DNA of 64,000 nt from contig CAWIMX010000002.1 in the NCBI GenBank assembly GCA_963837345.1, positions 744,001 through 808,000 on the forward strand, read 5' to 3'. Both the position numbers and the translations under genes were made by a program. Positions 20,842 to 30,257 of the stretch are shown here, one piece after another. The notes beneath the pieces were generated by a model that saw nothing but the letters and a program-made list of their open reading frames with translations, had not been told where the DNA came from and ran no database searches. This DNA is from CAWIMX01 sp963837345 (GTDB lineage Bacteria > Acidobacteriota > Vicinamibacteria > Vicinamibacterales > CAVVIG01). Each line of letters starts with the position of its first letter. Position 1 is the stretch's first letter.

Positions 20842-21947
20842 CGCGTGGACTCCGGCGCGTCGTACGTGTCGCGGACGAGCGCCTCGATCTCGTCGCCGAA
20901 CCGGGCGCGACTGAACGCCAGGGCATGTTCGCGGACGGCGGTCGGATTCCAGGCCGTCTCGAGCGTGGCGGCAATGGCGGCCCCGAAGGCGTCGGCGCTC
21001 GACTCGCGCACCAGCGTCCCGCTCACACCCGGCCTGACGGTTTCGAGCGCGCCTCCGCGTTCGAGGGCGACCACCGGACGGCCGCACGCGTTGGCTTCAA
21101 GCGGCACGATCCCGAAGTCTTCCTCTCCGGGCAGCACCACCACGCCGGCGCGCCGGTAGGCGGCGCGGACGTCGTCGTCGGCCAGCCAGCCTGAGAAGGT
21201 CACGTCGGCGCCCGCGGCGAACCGCTCGAGGCGCGCCCGATCCGGTCCCTGGCCGACGATGGTCAGCGGCACGCGTTGCCGGCGGCAGGCCTCGATGGCG
21301 AGGTCGACGCGCTTGTAGGGCACGAGCGCCGACACGACGAGTGCCGTTCGCTCGGGCGCCCGGTCTGCGGGATGGAAGAAATCGGTGTCGACAGGCGGAT
21401 ACACGACGCTTGCCTCGCGATTATAGTATCGGCGGATCCGAGCGGCAACGTAACGCGAGATGGCCACGTAGCGATCGGCACGTCCCGCTGTCGCCCGATC
21501 CCAGGTGGCCAGCCCGGCCATGACCGGCCGCATGAGGCCGCTCGCCACGGGCCCGACCCGCCCGGGGCCGAAGTAGGCGTCGAACTGATCCCACGCGTAG
21601 CGCATCGGTGTCAGGCAATAGCAGAGGTGGCGAACTTCGGGCGGATGGCGGATCGACTTCACGCAGCAGTGGCTGACGCTGACCACCAGGTCGAAGCGAT
21701 CGAAGCGGAACTGTCGCGTCGCCAGCGGCAGCAGCGGCAGGTACTGCCGCCAGCGCCGCGTGGCGTACGGCAGCCGCTGCACGAATGACGTGCCGCGAAG
21801 CCGGCGCTCGATGGTGGACGAGACCGAGCCCGGCGCATGCACGAGGGTGAAGAGCTCGGCCTCCGGATAGCGCTCGCACAGCACCTCGAGCACCTTCTCG
21901 CCGCCGCGCATGCCGGTCAGCCAGTCGTGAACGAGCGCCAGCTTCAC
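20835..21947 (-). CDS. Glycosyltransferase, GT-B fold (family 4-like)
   Basis: The 370-residue GT-B enzyme begins KLALVHDWLTGMRGGEKVLE, typical of family 4 members in capsule and exopolysaccharide loci, and ends with the donor-binding E-x7-E region GEEDFGIVPLEANACGRPVV. It probably adds one sugar to the lipid-linked repeat on the cytoplasmic face. The frame is open far upstream over the previous gene. The GTG at 21947 was chosen because it forms a GTGA overlap with that stop codon. The donor and linkage cannot be told from sequence. Confidence 0.88.
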   Translation of the reverse strand: MKLALVHDWLTGMRGGEKVLEVLCERYPEAELFTLVHAPGSVSSTIERRLRGTSFVQRLPYATRRWRQYLPLLPLATRQFRFDRFDLVVSVSHCCVKSIRHPPEVRHLCYCLTPMRYAWDQFDAYFGPGRVGPVASGLMRPVMAGLATWDRATAGRADRYVAISRYVAARIRRYYNREASVVYPPVDTDFFHPADRAPERTALVVSALVPYKRVDLAIEACRRQRVPLTIVGQGPDRARLERFAAGADVTFSGWLADDDVRAAYRRAGVVVLPGEEDFGIVPLEANACGRPVVALERGGALETVRPGVSGTLVRESSADAFGAAIAATLETAWNPTAVREHALAFSRARFGDEIEALVRDTYDAPESTRW

Positions 21948-23056
21948 TCGCCGACCTCGGTGTAGATCTCCCGCACGCGCCGGACCGACGTCTCCCAGGA
22001 GAAGTGCTGCGCACGAGCGATCCCGCGGGCGCCGAGATCGCGCCGCAGCGCGGGGTCGCCCAGCACCCGCGTCAGGCCGTCGGCAATCGACACCGGATCG
22101 TACGGGTCCACCAGCACGGCAGCGTCGCCGGCGACCTCGGGGAGCGCCGACACGTTCGACGTGACGACCGGCGTCCCGCTCGCCATGGCCTCGAGCGGCG
22201 GCAGCCCGAAGCCCTCGTACAGCGACGGGAACGCGAAGACCGACGCGAGCCGGTACATCACGGCGAGCGCCGTTTCGGGGAGGAAGCCGAGAAAGCGCAC
22301 GTGCCGGTGCAGGTGGTGCCGATGGACCGCGCGCCGCAGCGACGATGCATACCTCGAGATGTCGTCGCCGATGATCATCAGGCGCACATCGTCGAGACCA
22401 CGCTGGCGCGTGAGCGCAAAGGCCTCGATCAGCCGTTCGAGGTTCTTGTGCGGCTTGACGTTGCCGGCATAGAGCACGAAATCGCCGTGCAGCTGGTAGC
22501 GCTCCCGGACGCGGTCGACGTCCTCCTCGCTCGGCGCCTCGCCGAATCGCAAGTCGTAGGCGTTGGGAATGACCCGGATCTTGCCGGCGTCGACGTTGAC
22601 GAATCGCAGAATGTCCCGCTTCGAGCTTTCCGAGACCGTGAGAATGCGCGTGGCCCGGTGCGCCGCGGTCGTGATGGCCGTTCGCGCGTAGGCGAGCGCC
22701 AGACGGTTGGGCAGGTACTGGGGAAACATCAGATGGATGCAGTCGTGGATCGTGACGACCGACCGGCAGGACACGAGCCGCGGCAGCACATAGTGGGGCG
22801 CGTGGAACAGCGTCACGCCCTCGCGTCTGAGGGCGAGCGGTACGCGCAGCTGCTCGGCAATGGAGTAGGGGGCCGACGACTCGGGCACCGCCCGGAAATT
22901 CTCGCCGAGCGACGCCAGCCATGCGCGATCGTCGCCGCGGCAGAGCACCACGAATTCGGTCTGTCGGTCGAGCTGCGCCAGCTGGCGCAACAGATTGCGA
23001 ATGTAGGTGCCGATGCCGAAGTCGTGGAGCTTCCGCGCGTCAATGCCGATGCGCAC
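21944..23056 (-). CDS. Glycosyltransferase, GT-B fold (family 4-like)
   Basis: The 370-residue protein starts MRIGIDARKLHDFGIGTYIRN, with the glycine-containing acceptor-side loop, and carries VLYAGNVKPHKNLERLI and the donor-site EGFGLPPLEAMASGTPVV. It belongs to the mannosyl/rhamnosyl/glucosyl-transferase-like GT4 group. It overlaps the next glycosyltransferase by 4 bases, and the end of the preceding GT2 gene lies 30 bases upstream across a short repeat. Its N terminus is nearly the same as that of the transferase ending at 23938 (MRIGVDARELAGRPTGAGRY), suggesting an old duplication within the cluster. Confidence 0.9.
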   Translation of the reverse strand: MRIGIDARKLHDFGIGTYIRNLLRQLAQLDRQTEFVVLCRGDDRAWLASLGENFRAVPESSAPYSIAEQLRVPLALRREGVTLFHAPHYVLPRLVSCRSVVTIHDCIHLMFPQYLPNRLALAYARTAITTAAHRATRILTVSESSKRDILRFVNVDAGKIRVIPNAYDLRFGEAPSEEDVDRVRERYQLHGDFVLYAGNVKPHKNLERLIEAFALTRQRGLDDVRLMIIGDDISRYASSLRRAVHRHHLHRHVRFLGFLPETALAVMYRLASVFAFPSLYEGFGLPPLEAMASGTPVVTSNVSALPEVAGDAAVLVDPYDPVSIADGLTRVLGDPALRRDLGARGIARAQHFSWETSVRRVREIYTEVGE

Positions 23057-23074
23057 CGGGGTAATGATAGCTGC

Positions 23075-23130
23075 AGGGATTCGGGATTAGGGATTCGGGG
23101 TTCGGGATTCGGGATTCGGGACCGGGGACT
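23075..23130. repeat. Short GGGATTC-type tandem repeat at a glycosyltransferase 3' end
   Basis: Units of GGGATTC or GGATTCGG with variants (GGGATTA, GGGGTTC, GGGACCG) are repeated about seven times. The array contains the stop codon of the GT2 gene (23087), so the last residues of that protein (NPESRTPNP) are encoded by the repeat. Confidence 0.85.
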
Positions 23131-23941
23131 GGGGGCCGCGGCCGGTCAACCGAAGATAGAGACGGAGCAGCGGGACCCAGCGCGGGCGATGTTTCTCGTA
23201 GAAGGCCAGCCGGCTCTGCCGGTAGCCGGCGGCGGCCGTGGCCGGCGCGGCGGCCGCGGATCGGCCACGCGCATGCACGATCTCGACGCCCGGCGCAAAC
23301 CGCACGAGCCCTCCGCGCGCCCGGACGGCCGCGCAGAAGTCCACGTCCTCCAGATACATGAAATACCGCTCGTCTAGGCCGCCCACCGCCTCGGCGTCGG
23401 GGCGTCGCACCAGCAGACACGCGCCGCTGACCCAGTCGGGCGACCCCTCGCGCCGCGTCAGCCGCTCGACGTGGCCCGTCACGACCGCCACCCCGGCGGC
23501 ATGGGCGCGCATCAGGCATTTCTGCCAGAGCTCGGCGAACGGCCCGGCCATGCGTCCAAACGACAGCTCGGCCTTGCCGGTCGCGTCGACGAGACGCGGT
23601 CCGACGATCGCCGCGCGCGGCTCGCGGTCGAGCTCGCCGAGCAGTCGATCGAGCGCGCCGGGCGGCACGATCGTGTCGCTGTTCAGCAGCAGCAGCGCGG
23701 CGCCCCGGCTGGCCCGGATCCCCAGGTTCGTGCCGCGCGCAAATCCCAGATTTGCGCCCGCGTCGATGACGTGGACGCCGGCGAAGCCGCGCGCCACCGC
23801 GGCACTGTCGTCGGTCGACTGGTTGTCGACCACGATGATCTCCGAGGTGGCCCGCGGCGGATGCCCAACGAGCGCCGCCAGGCAGCGCGCCAGGTCGCTC
23901 CGCGCGTTGAAGCTCACGATGACGATCGAGAGGTCGATCAT
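23087..23941 (-). CDS. Glycosyltransferase family 2
   Basis: This 284-residue GT-A enzyme begins MIDLSIVIVSFNARSDLARC and has IIVVDNQSTDDSAAVARGF, the metal-binding LLLLNSDT (DxD equivalent) and WVSGACLLVRRPDAEAVGGLDERYFMYLEDVDFC, a pattern typical of rhamnosyltransferase-like GT2 enzymes. It would act in assembly of the lipid-linked repeat. The ATG at 23941 overlaps the upstream stop codon (ATGA). The last nine residues (NPESRTPNP) come from a GGGATTC-type tandem repeat, so the natural C terminus may be slightly earlier and have been lengthened by repeat invasion. Confidence 0.9.
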   Translation of the reverse strand: MIDLSIVIVSFNARSDLARCLAALVGHPPRATSEIIVVDNQSTDDSAAVARGFAGVHVIDAGANLGFARGTNLGIRASRGAALLLLNSDTIVPPGALDRLLGELDREPRAAIVGPRLVDATGKAELSFGRMAGPFAELWQKCLMRAHAAGVAVVTGHVERLTRREGSPDWVSGACLLVRRPDAEAVGGLDERYFMYLEDVDFCAAVRARGGLVRFAPGVEIVHARGRSAAAAPATAAAGYRQSRLAFYEKHRPRWVPLLRLYLRLTGRGPQSPVPNPESRTPNP

Positions 23942-25023
23942 GCGTGCTCGAGCAGTGACAACGTGTGGTCCGCGGCCCGGGGCCAGTCGAACGCCGCCAG
24001 CGCCCGGGGGGCCGCCTCCAGGAGGCGCGCACGCAGAGCCTCGTCGAAGAGGACCTGTTCGAGCGCCGCGCTCGCGGCCGGCAGGTCGCCCGTCGGCACG
24101 TAGAGGGCAGCCTCTCCGCACGACTCGCGCGCCACGGGGGTATCGCTCACCACCGGCGGCACCCCGGCTGTCAGCGCCTCGAGCGGCGTCAGACCGAGTC
24201 CCTCGTACTCCGACAGGAAGGCAAACGCTCGGGCCGAGGCATACAGGCTCGCCAGCTCCGCGTCCGACACGTACGCGCGGCAGCGCACGAAGGCCCGGGC
24301 GCCTTCGGCGGCGACGACCGTCTCCAGGCGCTGGCGCGGGTAGGTGCGGTTGTCCCCGACGACGTCGAGCGATACGCGCGGACGACGCCGCGCCAGCCGT
24401 GCCACGGCCCTGATGAGGTCCGGCACGTGCCGCCGGTTGAAGATGGAGCCGGCGTAAAGGATGCGCGGCTCGTCGTGCGCGCCGGCCGCGCCGCCGAGCG
24501 CGGGCCCCACCGGCCGCGTAATGCCCGGCGGAACGACATGCACACGTTCGGACGCGACGCCGAGCTGCTGCTCGATCTCCCGTTTCGAAAACTCGGAGAT
24601 CGTGACGACCGCCGACGCCCGGCGGGCGCTCGCCCGGGCGAGGAACCGACGCCGGGCGCCTTCGCGCACCCGGTACCATTCGGGATGCGCGGCAAAGGAG
24701 ACGTCGTGCATGGCGACCACGAACGGCACGTGCAGCCTGAGCGGCGCCGAATACGCCGGCGCGAAGAACACGTCGAGTCCGTCGGCAGCGGTCGCCGGCG
24801 GCAGTTGCAGCTGTTCCCACCATGTGCCGCCCGCCCCGGGCACGACGCGCGGGACAAAGCGCCGAGGATCGAGCCCGATGTCGAACGGCTGCGGCGCGTA
24901 CAGCACGAACTGGTGCCCGGCGGCCCGAGAGCCGCCCGCCCACGCGGCCAGCAGGCCGTGCAGATACCGGCCCGCGCCGGTCGGACGGCCGGCGAGCTCT
25001 CGCGCGTCGACGCCGATGCGCAT
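23938..25023 (-). CDS. Glycosyltransferase, GT-B fold (family 4-like)
   Basis: The 361-residue protein begins MRIGVDARELAGRPTGAGRY and carries VVAMHDVSFAAHPEWY, ILYAGSIFNRRHVPDLIRAV and the donor-site EGLGLTPLEALTAGVPPVV. The sugar is unknown. Start and stop both overlap neighbours by 4 bases (ATGA), so it is tightly coupled in the glycosyltransferase operon. It is somewhat richer in Arg and Ala than the neighbouring transferases, without other signs of foreign origin. Confidence 0.9.
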   Translation of the reverse strand: MRIGVDARELAGRPTGAGRYLHGLLAAWAGGSRAAGHQFVLYAPQPFDIGLDPRRFVPRVVPGAGGTWWEQLQLPPATAADGLDVFFAPAYSAPLRLHVPFVVAMHDVSFAAHPEWYRVREGARRRFLARASARRASAVVTISEFSKREIEQQLGVASERVHVVPPGITRPVGPALGGAAGAHDEPRILYAGSIFNRRHVPDLIRAVARLARRRPRVSLDVVGDNRTYPRQRLETVVAAEGARAFVRCRAYVSDAELASLYASARAFAFLSEYEGLGLTPLEALTAGVPPVVSDTPVARESCGEAALYVPTGDLPAASAALEQVLFDEALRARLLEAAPRALAAFDWPRAADHTLSLLEHA

Positions 25024-26144
25024 CAGCCGCGCCGCTCCCGCGCCTGTTTCCAGACGGCGTAGAGGGCGCGCGCGGTGTCGTGCCACCGATACGAGGAGGC
25101 GCGCATCTCGCCCTTGGCCGCACAGGCCGCCGCCAGGGCTTCGTCGTCGAGCAGCCGCGCCACCGCGCCGGCAATCGCTTCCCCATCCGGTTCGACGAGC
25201 AGGCCCGCATCGTCGACGAGCTCGGGAAGCGCGCCGCGATTGGCCGCGACGACGGGCACGCCGATCTTCATCGCTTCCAGCACCGGAAGCCCGAAGCCCT
25301 CCTCGAAGGACGGCTGCACGAGAACCCGTGCCCCTTCGTAGAGCGCGCGCCGACGCTCGGGACGGACGTAGCCGACGGCGCGGACGTGTCCCACGAGCGG
25401 CGCGCGCTCGATCCGCTCGAGCCACGGACGGGCGCCGTCCGTGGCCATGCCCGCCAGGACGAGGGCGGGGGGGCGGGGCGTACGCGCCAGCAGGCGCTCA
25501 TAGGCGTCGAGCAGCGCACCGACGTTCTTGCGGGGCTCGAGCGTACCGAAAAACAGCAGGTAGCCGTCGGCCTCCGGCATTCTGCGTCGGGGGGGCCAGT
25601 CGGGCGCGCCCGGCGAACAGATCGCAATGCGGTCGCCGGGCACGTTGAGCAGGCGTTCGACCTGGCGAGCCGTGAAACGCGAGACGGTGACGACGGCGTC
25701 GGCGCGCTGCGCGTGGGCGCGCGCCAGCACGGGATAGTCGCGTCGAATCTCGGCCCGGGTGCGTTCGGGGTGCGCGAGGAAGTCGAGGTCGTGGATCGTG
25801 ACGACCTGTGCCGCGCGGCGGCTGGGCATCAGGAGCGGATGCATGGAATGCGCGACATCGTAACGGCCCGGGGCCAGCCATTCGACGGGGGGCCATGACA
25901 GGCGGTGCCATGCCGCGTTCAAGACGCGGACCGGCACGCGGCGATCCACCGACCGGAGGCCGTCGAGCTCGGCATGCGGCTGCAGGCGATCGCGCCATGA
26001 GCTCGAGAAGATCGTCAGGTCGAGCGCGGATCCTCGGTCGGCCGGCGGGAACACCTCGAGGAGCGCTTTGACGAGTTCGTGTGTGTATTCGCCGACGCCG
26101 CTCGGCGCCCGGAGGGCGGGGCGGTAGTCGAGGACGACGCGCAC
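25023..26144 (-). CDS. Glycosyltransferase, GT-B fold (family 4-like)
   Basis: This is the first gene of the minus-strand polysaccharide operon: 373 residues beginning VVLDYRPALRAPSGVGEYTHE (GTG start), with VVTIHDLDFLAHPERT, LLFFGTLEPRKNVGALLDAY and the donor-site EGFGLPVLEAMKIGVPVVA. It belongs to the same GT4 subfamily as the transferases at 23938 and 21944. A TAACGT box ends eight bases before the start. The 64-base gap to the divergent ugd gene must hold the promoters for both arms. Confidence 0.9.
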   Translation of the reverse strand: MRVVLDYRPALRAPSGVGEYTHELVKALLEVFPPADRGSALDLTIFSSSWRDRLQPHAELDGLRSVDRRVPVRVLNAAWHRLSWPPVEWLAPGRYDVAHSMHPLLMPSRRAAQVVTIHDLDFLAHPERTRAEIRRDYPVLARAHAQRADAVVTVSRFTARQVERLLNVPGDRIAICSPGAPDWPPRRRMPEADGYLLFFGTLEPRKNVGALLDAYERLLARTPRPPALVLAGMATDGARPWLERIERAPLVGHVRAVGYVRPERRRALYEGARVLVQPSFEEGFGLPVLEAMKIGVPVVAANRGALPELVDDAGLLVEPDGEAIAGAVARLLDDEALAAACAAKGEMRASSYRWHDTARALYAVWKQARERRG

Positions 26145-26171
26145 GGCTCAGAACGTTAGCACATCCGTCCC

Positions 26172-26200
26172 TTGTGTAAGTTGTTCACAATCAGTATCTT
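26172..26200 (+). promoter_or_regulatory. Candidate promoter of ugd with overlapping TTGTG/CACAA inverted repeat
   Basis: TTGTGT (26172-26177), 17 bases, then TATCTT (26195-26200) has proper -35/-10 spacing and would start transcription about two bases before the ugd ATG. The arms TTGTG (26172-26176) and CACAA (26186-26190) form a short inverted repeat across the promoter that could be an operator for this divergent region. Confidence 0.45.
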
Positions 26201-26208
26201 CTTGGGAA

Positions 26209-27504
26209 ATGAAAATCGCCGTCGTCGGAACCGGGTACGTGGGGCTGGTGGTGGGCGCCTGTCTCGCCGAGAACGGGAACACCGTGGCCTGCGTCGACAA
26301 GGACGACGCGAAGATCGCGACGCTCAACGATGGACGGATGCCGATCTACGAGCCGGGTCTCGAGGAACTGGTTCGGCGCAACCGTACCGAGGATCGACTG
26401 ACGTTCACGACCGATCTCCCGTCGGCCGTCGGGGCGGCGGCCGTGGTGTTCATTGCGGTCGGCACGCCGCAGAACGAGGATGGGTCGGCCGACCTTCAGC
26501 ACGTGCTCACCGTGGCGCGCGACATCGGGCGCGCCATGACCAAGTACACGGTCGTCGTCGACAAGAGCACCGTGCCGGTGGGCACTGCCGAGCGGGTCCG
26601 GGCCGTCATTGCCAGCGAGACCACCCAGGAGTTCAGCGTCGTCAGCAACCCGGAGTTCCTGAAGCAGGGCGCGGCGGTCGAGGATTTCCTGAAGCCGGAT
26701 CGAGTGGTGATCGGTGCGCCCGACCAGCGCGCCGGGGCGGTGATGCAGGAGCTGTACCGGCCGTTCACTCGAACCGGCGCGCCGATCATGACGATGGACA
26801 CGGCGAGCGCGGAGCTGTGCAAGTACGCCGCGAACGCCCTTCTCGCCTCGCGGATCTCCTTCATGAACGAGATCGCGAACCTCTGCGAGCTCGTCGGCGC
26901 CGACGTCGACCAGGTGCGGCGCGCCATCGGCGCCGATCGGCGCATCGGCAAGTCGTTTCTGTTTCCCGGCGTCGGCTATGGCGGAAGCTGCTTCCCGAAG
27001 GACGTGAAGGCGCTGATCCGATCGGCGGCCGACCACGGCTATCGGTTCCAGACGCTCGAAGCCGTCGAGGCGGTCAACGCCGCGCAGAAGGAGCGCCTCG
27101 TCGACAAGATGCGGGAGCACTTCGGGTCGCTCGAGGGGCGCACGATTGCGCTGTGGGGCCTCGCGTTCAAGCCGCGAACCGACGATATGCGGGAAGCCCC
27201 CGCGCGGACGATCGTCGATCGACTCCTCGCGGAAGGCGCCCGGGTGCGGGCCTTCGACCCGCAGGCGGGCCACGCGGCGCGACGGATCTTCGGCGACCGC
27301 GTGGCGATCTGCGAGCGGAGCTACGACGCGCTCGCGGGCGCCGACGCCCTCGCGATCATCACGGAATGGAACGAGTTCCGGGAGCCCGACTTCGGGCGCA
27401 TCCGCGCGCAGCTCAAGGCGCCGGTGGTGTTCGACGGCCGCAACATCTACTCCCCCGAGCAGATGAAGGCGCTCGGGTTCAGGTATTTCTCCATTGGGCG
27501 CTGA
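26209..27504 (+). CDS. ugd: UDP-glucose 6-dehydrogenase
   Basis: This enzyme oxidises UDP-glucose twice with NAD+ to UDP-glucuronate. The 431 residues have the Rossmann motif KIAVVGTGYVGLVVGACLAE at the N terminus, IYEPGLEELV, the central VSNPEFLKQG and the catalytic cysteine in VGYGGSCFPKDVKAL near residue 261, followed by the C-terminal UDP-binding domain (LWGLAFKPRTDDMREAP). It supplies the UDP-xylose synthase at the other end of the locus. The gene diverges from the glycosyltransferase operon and overlaps galE by 11 bases. Confidence 0.96.
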   Translation: MKIAVVGTGYVGLVVGACLAENGNTVACVDKDDAKIATLNDGRMPIYEPGLEELVRRNRTEDRLTFTTDLPSAVGAAAVVFIAVGTPQNEDGSADLQHVLTVARDIGRAMTKYTVVVDKSTVPVGTAERVRAVIASETTQEFSVVSNPEFLKQGAAVEDFLKPDRVVIGAPDQRAGAVMQELYRPFTRTGAPIMTMDTASAELCKYAANALLASRISFMNEIANLCELVGADVDQVRRAIGADRRIGKSFLFPGVGYGGSCFPKDVKALIRSAADHGYRFQTLEAVEAVNAAQKERLVDKMREHFGSLEGRTIALWGLAFKPRTDDMREAPARTIVDRLLAEGARVRAFDPQAGHAARRIFGDRVAICERSYDALAGADALAIITEWNEFREPDFGRIRAQLKAPVVFDGRNIYSPEQMKALGFRYFSIGR

Positions 27505-28489
27505 GCCGCGGCGGGTCCTCGTGACCGGCGGCGCCGGGTACATCGGCAGCCACACTGCGAAGGGCTTGAGCCGGGCGGGGTACGAGGTCGTCGTCTTCGA
27601 TAACCTGTCGGCCGGCCACCGGGAGGCCGTGCGCTGGGGGCCGCTCATCGAAGGCGACATCGCCGACGTCTCGGCCGTGCGCGCCGTCTTGCGGCGCTAC
27701 CCGGTATCCGGCGTCCTGCACTTCGCCGCCCTGCTCGACGTGGGCGAATCGGTGCGCGAGCCAATCCGCTACTACCGCAACAACGTCGTCGGCGCCCTCG
27801 GCGTGCTCGAAGCCATGGCGGCCGAGGGCGTCAAGCGGTTCGTGTTTTCGTCGACGTGCGCGACCTACGGCGAGGCCGGCGACGCGCCAATCGAGGAATC
27901 CCACCTGCAGCGGCCCATCAACAGCTACGGTGACACGAAGCTCGCGGTGGAGCGGGCGCTGCCGCACCTCGAGCGGGCGGCGGGGATCCGGTCGGTGAGC
28001 CTCCGCTACTTCAACGCCGCTGGCGCGGATCCCGACGGCGAGATCGGCGAAGATCACCGGCCCGAGATTCACCTGATTCCGCGCGCGCTCGATGCGGCGG
28101 CGAACGGGACCCGTCTCGACGTGTTCGGCGACGACTACGCGACGCCCGACGGCACCTGCGTCCGCGACTTCGTCCACGTCACCAATCTCGCCGATGCGCA
28201 CGTGCGGGCGTTCGAGGCGCTCGAGACGCTGACGGCGCCCGCCTACAACCTCGGCACGGGCCGGCCGTACTCGGTGCGCGAAGTCATCACGGCCGTCGAG
28301 CGCACGACCGGCCGCCGCGTCCCCTGGCGCGTGGGCCCCCGCCGATCGGGCGATCCCGCCGTGCTCTGCGCCGCGCCGGCCAGCGTCCGCCGCGATCTCG
28401 GCTGGACGCCGGTCCATTCCGACCTGGACACGATCATCGGGACGGCCTGGCAGTGGCGACAGGCGCACCCGGGGGGGTACGGGAGCTGA
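27494..28489 (+). CDS. galE: UDP-glucose 4-epimerase
   Basis: GalE interconverts UDP-glucose and UDP-galactose. The 331 residues show VLVTGGAGYIGSHTAKGL, FSSTCATYGE and the catalytic SYGDTK (Y-x3-K), then LRYFNAAGADPDGEIGE and the GTGRPYSVREVI segment, all typical of GalE. The start is a TTG inside the 3' end of ugd (11-base overlap); a GTG 39 bases further in would cut into the cofactor motif and is rejected. With Ugd and the decarboxylase it gives the locus UDP-glucuronate, UDP-xylose and UDP-galactose. Confidence 0.94.
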   Translation: MGAEPRRVLVTGGAGYIGSHTAKGLSRAGYEVVVFDNLSAGHREAVRWGPLIEGDIADVSAVRAVLRRYPVSGVLHFAALLDVGESVREPIRYYRNNVVGALGVLEAMAAEGVKRFVFSSTCATYGEAGDAPIEESHLQRPINSYGDTKLAVERALPHLERAAGIRSVSLRYFNAAGADPDGEIGEDHRPEIHLIPRALDAAANGTRLDVFGDDYATPDGTCVRDFVHVTNLADAHVRAFEALETLTAPAYNLGTGRPYSVREVITAVERTTGRRVPWRVGPRRSGDPAVLCAAPASVRRDLGWTPVHSDLDTIIGTAWQWRQAHPGGYGS

Positions 28490-28502
28490 CGATGAGGCGG
28501 GT

Positions 28503-30257
28503 GTGACGGGGCCGCTCCGGCGACTCTTTCGCTCGGCCCGGCCATACCGGGTCCGCCTTGGGTGGGCCGTGGCCGCGATGCTGCTCTATGCCGCGGCCTC
28601 GGCGGGCCTGGCGGCGCTGATTCGCCCCATTCTCGACAGCGTCCTGCCGAGCCAGCAGCGCCTCACGCAGACGGCGTGGGCGATCGTGGGCCTGTACGTG
28701 CTCAAGGGCGGCGGGTCCTACATCTCCTCGTACCTCATGGCCGATGTCGGCCAGCGCGTCGTGATGGACGTGCGCAACGCGTTGTTCCGTCACATCCTGG
28801 GGCAGTCGGCCGGCTTCTTCGCGCAGCGCACGACCGGCCAGCTGATGTCGCGCATCACGAACGACGTCGGCCAGGTGCAGCAGGCGGTGTCGGAAACCGC
28901 CGGCGACCTGGCACGCGAGTCGCTCGCCATCGTCGGCCTGGCGGCGCTGCTGTTCTACTACGATCCCCGGCTGGCCATTCTCTGCATGACCGGCGCGCCG
29001 CTGGTGGTGTATCCCCTGGTGCGGCTGGGGCAGCGGGTGCGGCGGACCACGCGCCGCAGCCAGGAGGCGCTCGAAACGATTTCGCACATCAGCGCCGAGG
29101 CGTTCACGGGACACCGCATCGTGAAGGCATTCGGCTGCGAGGCGCAGGAGGGCGCGAAATTCGCCGGCGCGGGGTGGCAGCTCTATCGCACGAACATGAA
29201 AGTGACGGCGGCGCTGGCCAGTCTGCCGCCGTTCATGGAAGTCCTGGGCGGGATCGGCATGGCGCTGGCCATCTGGTACGGCAGCGCGCAGATTGCGTCG
29301 GGACGGCTGACGACCGGCGAATTCACGTCGTTCGTGGCGGCGCTGCTGATGATGTACGGGCCGGCCAAGAAGCTCAGCCGGGTGAATGCGAACTTCCAGC
29401 AGACCATCGCCGCGGCCGAGCGGATTTTCGGGATGCTCGATACCCACACCGAGGTGCGCGAGCGCCCCGGCGCGGCTCCGCTGGCGCCGTTCTGCCGTGC
29501 CATCGAGTTCCGCGACGTGGCCTTCGGCTACGAGGACAACGCGCCCAGAATCCTGCGCGACGTGTCCTTCAGCGTGGCCGCGGGGCAGATGGTGGCCATC
29601 GTCGGCCGAAGCGGCGCCGGAAAGACGACGCTCGTGAATCTGCTGCCGCGGTTTTACGACGTGAGCGCCGGGCGCATTCTCATCGACGGCGTGGACATTC
29701 GCGACGTCACGCTGACCTCGCTGCGCCGGCAGGTGGGCATCGTCACGCAGGATACGGTGCTCTTCGACGACACGATCGCGCGGAACATCGCCTACGGCAC
29801 GCCGGACGCGCCGCGGGACGCGATCGAAGCGGCGGCCCGCGCCGCGCACGCGCACGAGTTCATCGCCGCAAGCCCGCGCGGATACGATACGGCGATCGGC
29901 GAGCGGGGCCAGCGGCTGTCGGGCGGCCAGCGCCAGCGCCTCGCCATCGCACGGGCGCTCTTGAAGGACGCGCCGATTCTGGTGCTCGACGAGGCCACGT
30001 CCGCGCTCGACGCCGAGTCGGAGCTGCTCGTGCAGGAAGCGCTTGCGACGCTGATGCTGAACCGGACATCGTTCGTGATCGCGCACCGGCTGTCCACGAT
30101 CCGGCGGGCCGACGCGATCATCGTGCTCGAGCGCGGACGCGTCGTCGAAACCGGCCGCCATGACGAGCTGCTCGCCCGCGGGGGGGTGTACGCGTCGCTC
30201 TATCAGCTGCAGCTGCTCGAGGGCCGCAAGGCGGAGCGCCGGATGGTGCCGTCGTGA
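28503..30257 (+). CDS. ABC exporter with fused membrane and ATPase domains, MsbA-like
   Basis: The 584-residue half-transporter has six membrane helices (about 1-310) and a nucleotide-binding domain with VGRSGAGKTTLVNL (about 365), the signature LSGGQRQRLAIARAL and Walker B ILVLDEATSALDAES, followed by the H-loop IAHRLSTI. The closest known architecture is MsbA, which flips lipid A or other glycolipids. Its place directly after galE suggests it flips a lipid-linked saccharide from this locus, but it may simply be the genome's lipid A flippase. The start is a GTG 13 bases after galE. Its stop overlaps yicC (GTGA). Confidence 0.9.
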   Translation: MTGPLRRLFRSARPYRVRLGWAVAAMLLYAAASAGLAALIRPILDSVLPSQQRLTQTAWAIVGLYVLKGGGSYISSYLMADVGQRVVMDVRNALFRHILGQSAGFFAQRTTGQLMSRITNDVGQVQQAVSETAGDLARESLAIVGLAALLFYYDPRLAILCMTGAPLVVYPLVRLGQRVRRTTRRSQEALETISHISAEAFTGHRIVKAFGCEAQEGAKFAGAGWQLYRTNMKVTAALASLPPFMEVLGGIGMALAIWYGSAQIASGRLTTGEFTSFVAALLMMYGPAKKLSRVNANFQQTIAAAERIFGMLDTHTEVRERPGAAPLAPFCRAIEFRDVAFGYEDNAPRILRDVSFSVAAGQMVAIVGRSGAGKTTLVNLLPRFYDVSAGRILIDGVDIRDVTLTSLRRQVGIVTQDTVLFDDTIARNIAYGTPDAPRDAIEAAARAAHAHEFIAASPRGYDTAIGERGQRLSGGQRQRLAIARALLKDAPILVLDEATSALDAESELLVQEALATLMLNRTSFVIAHRLSTIRRADAIIVLERGRVVETGRHDELLARGGVYASLYQLQLLEGRKAERRMVPS

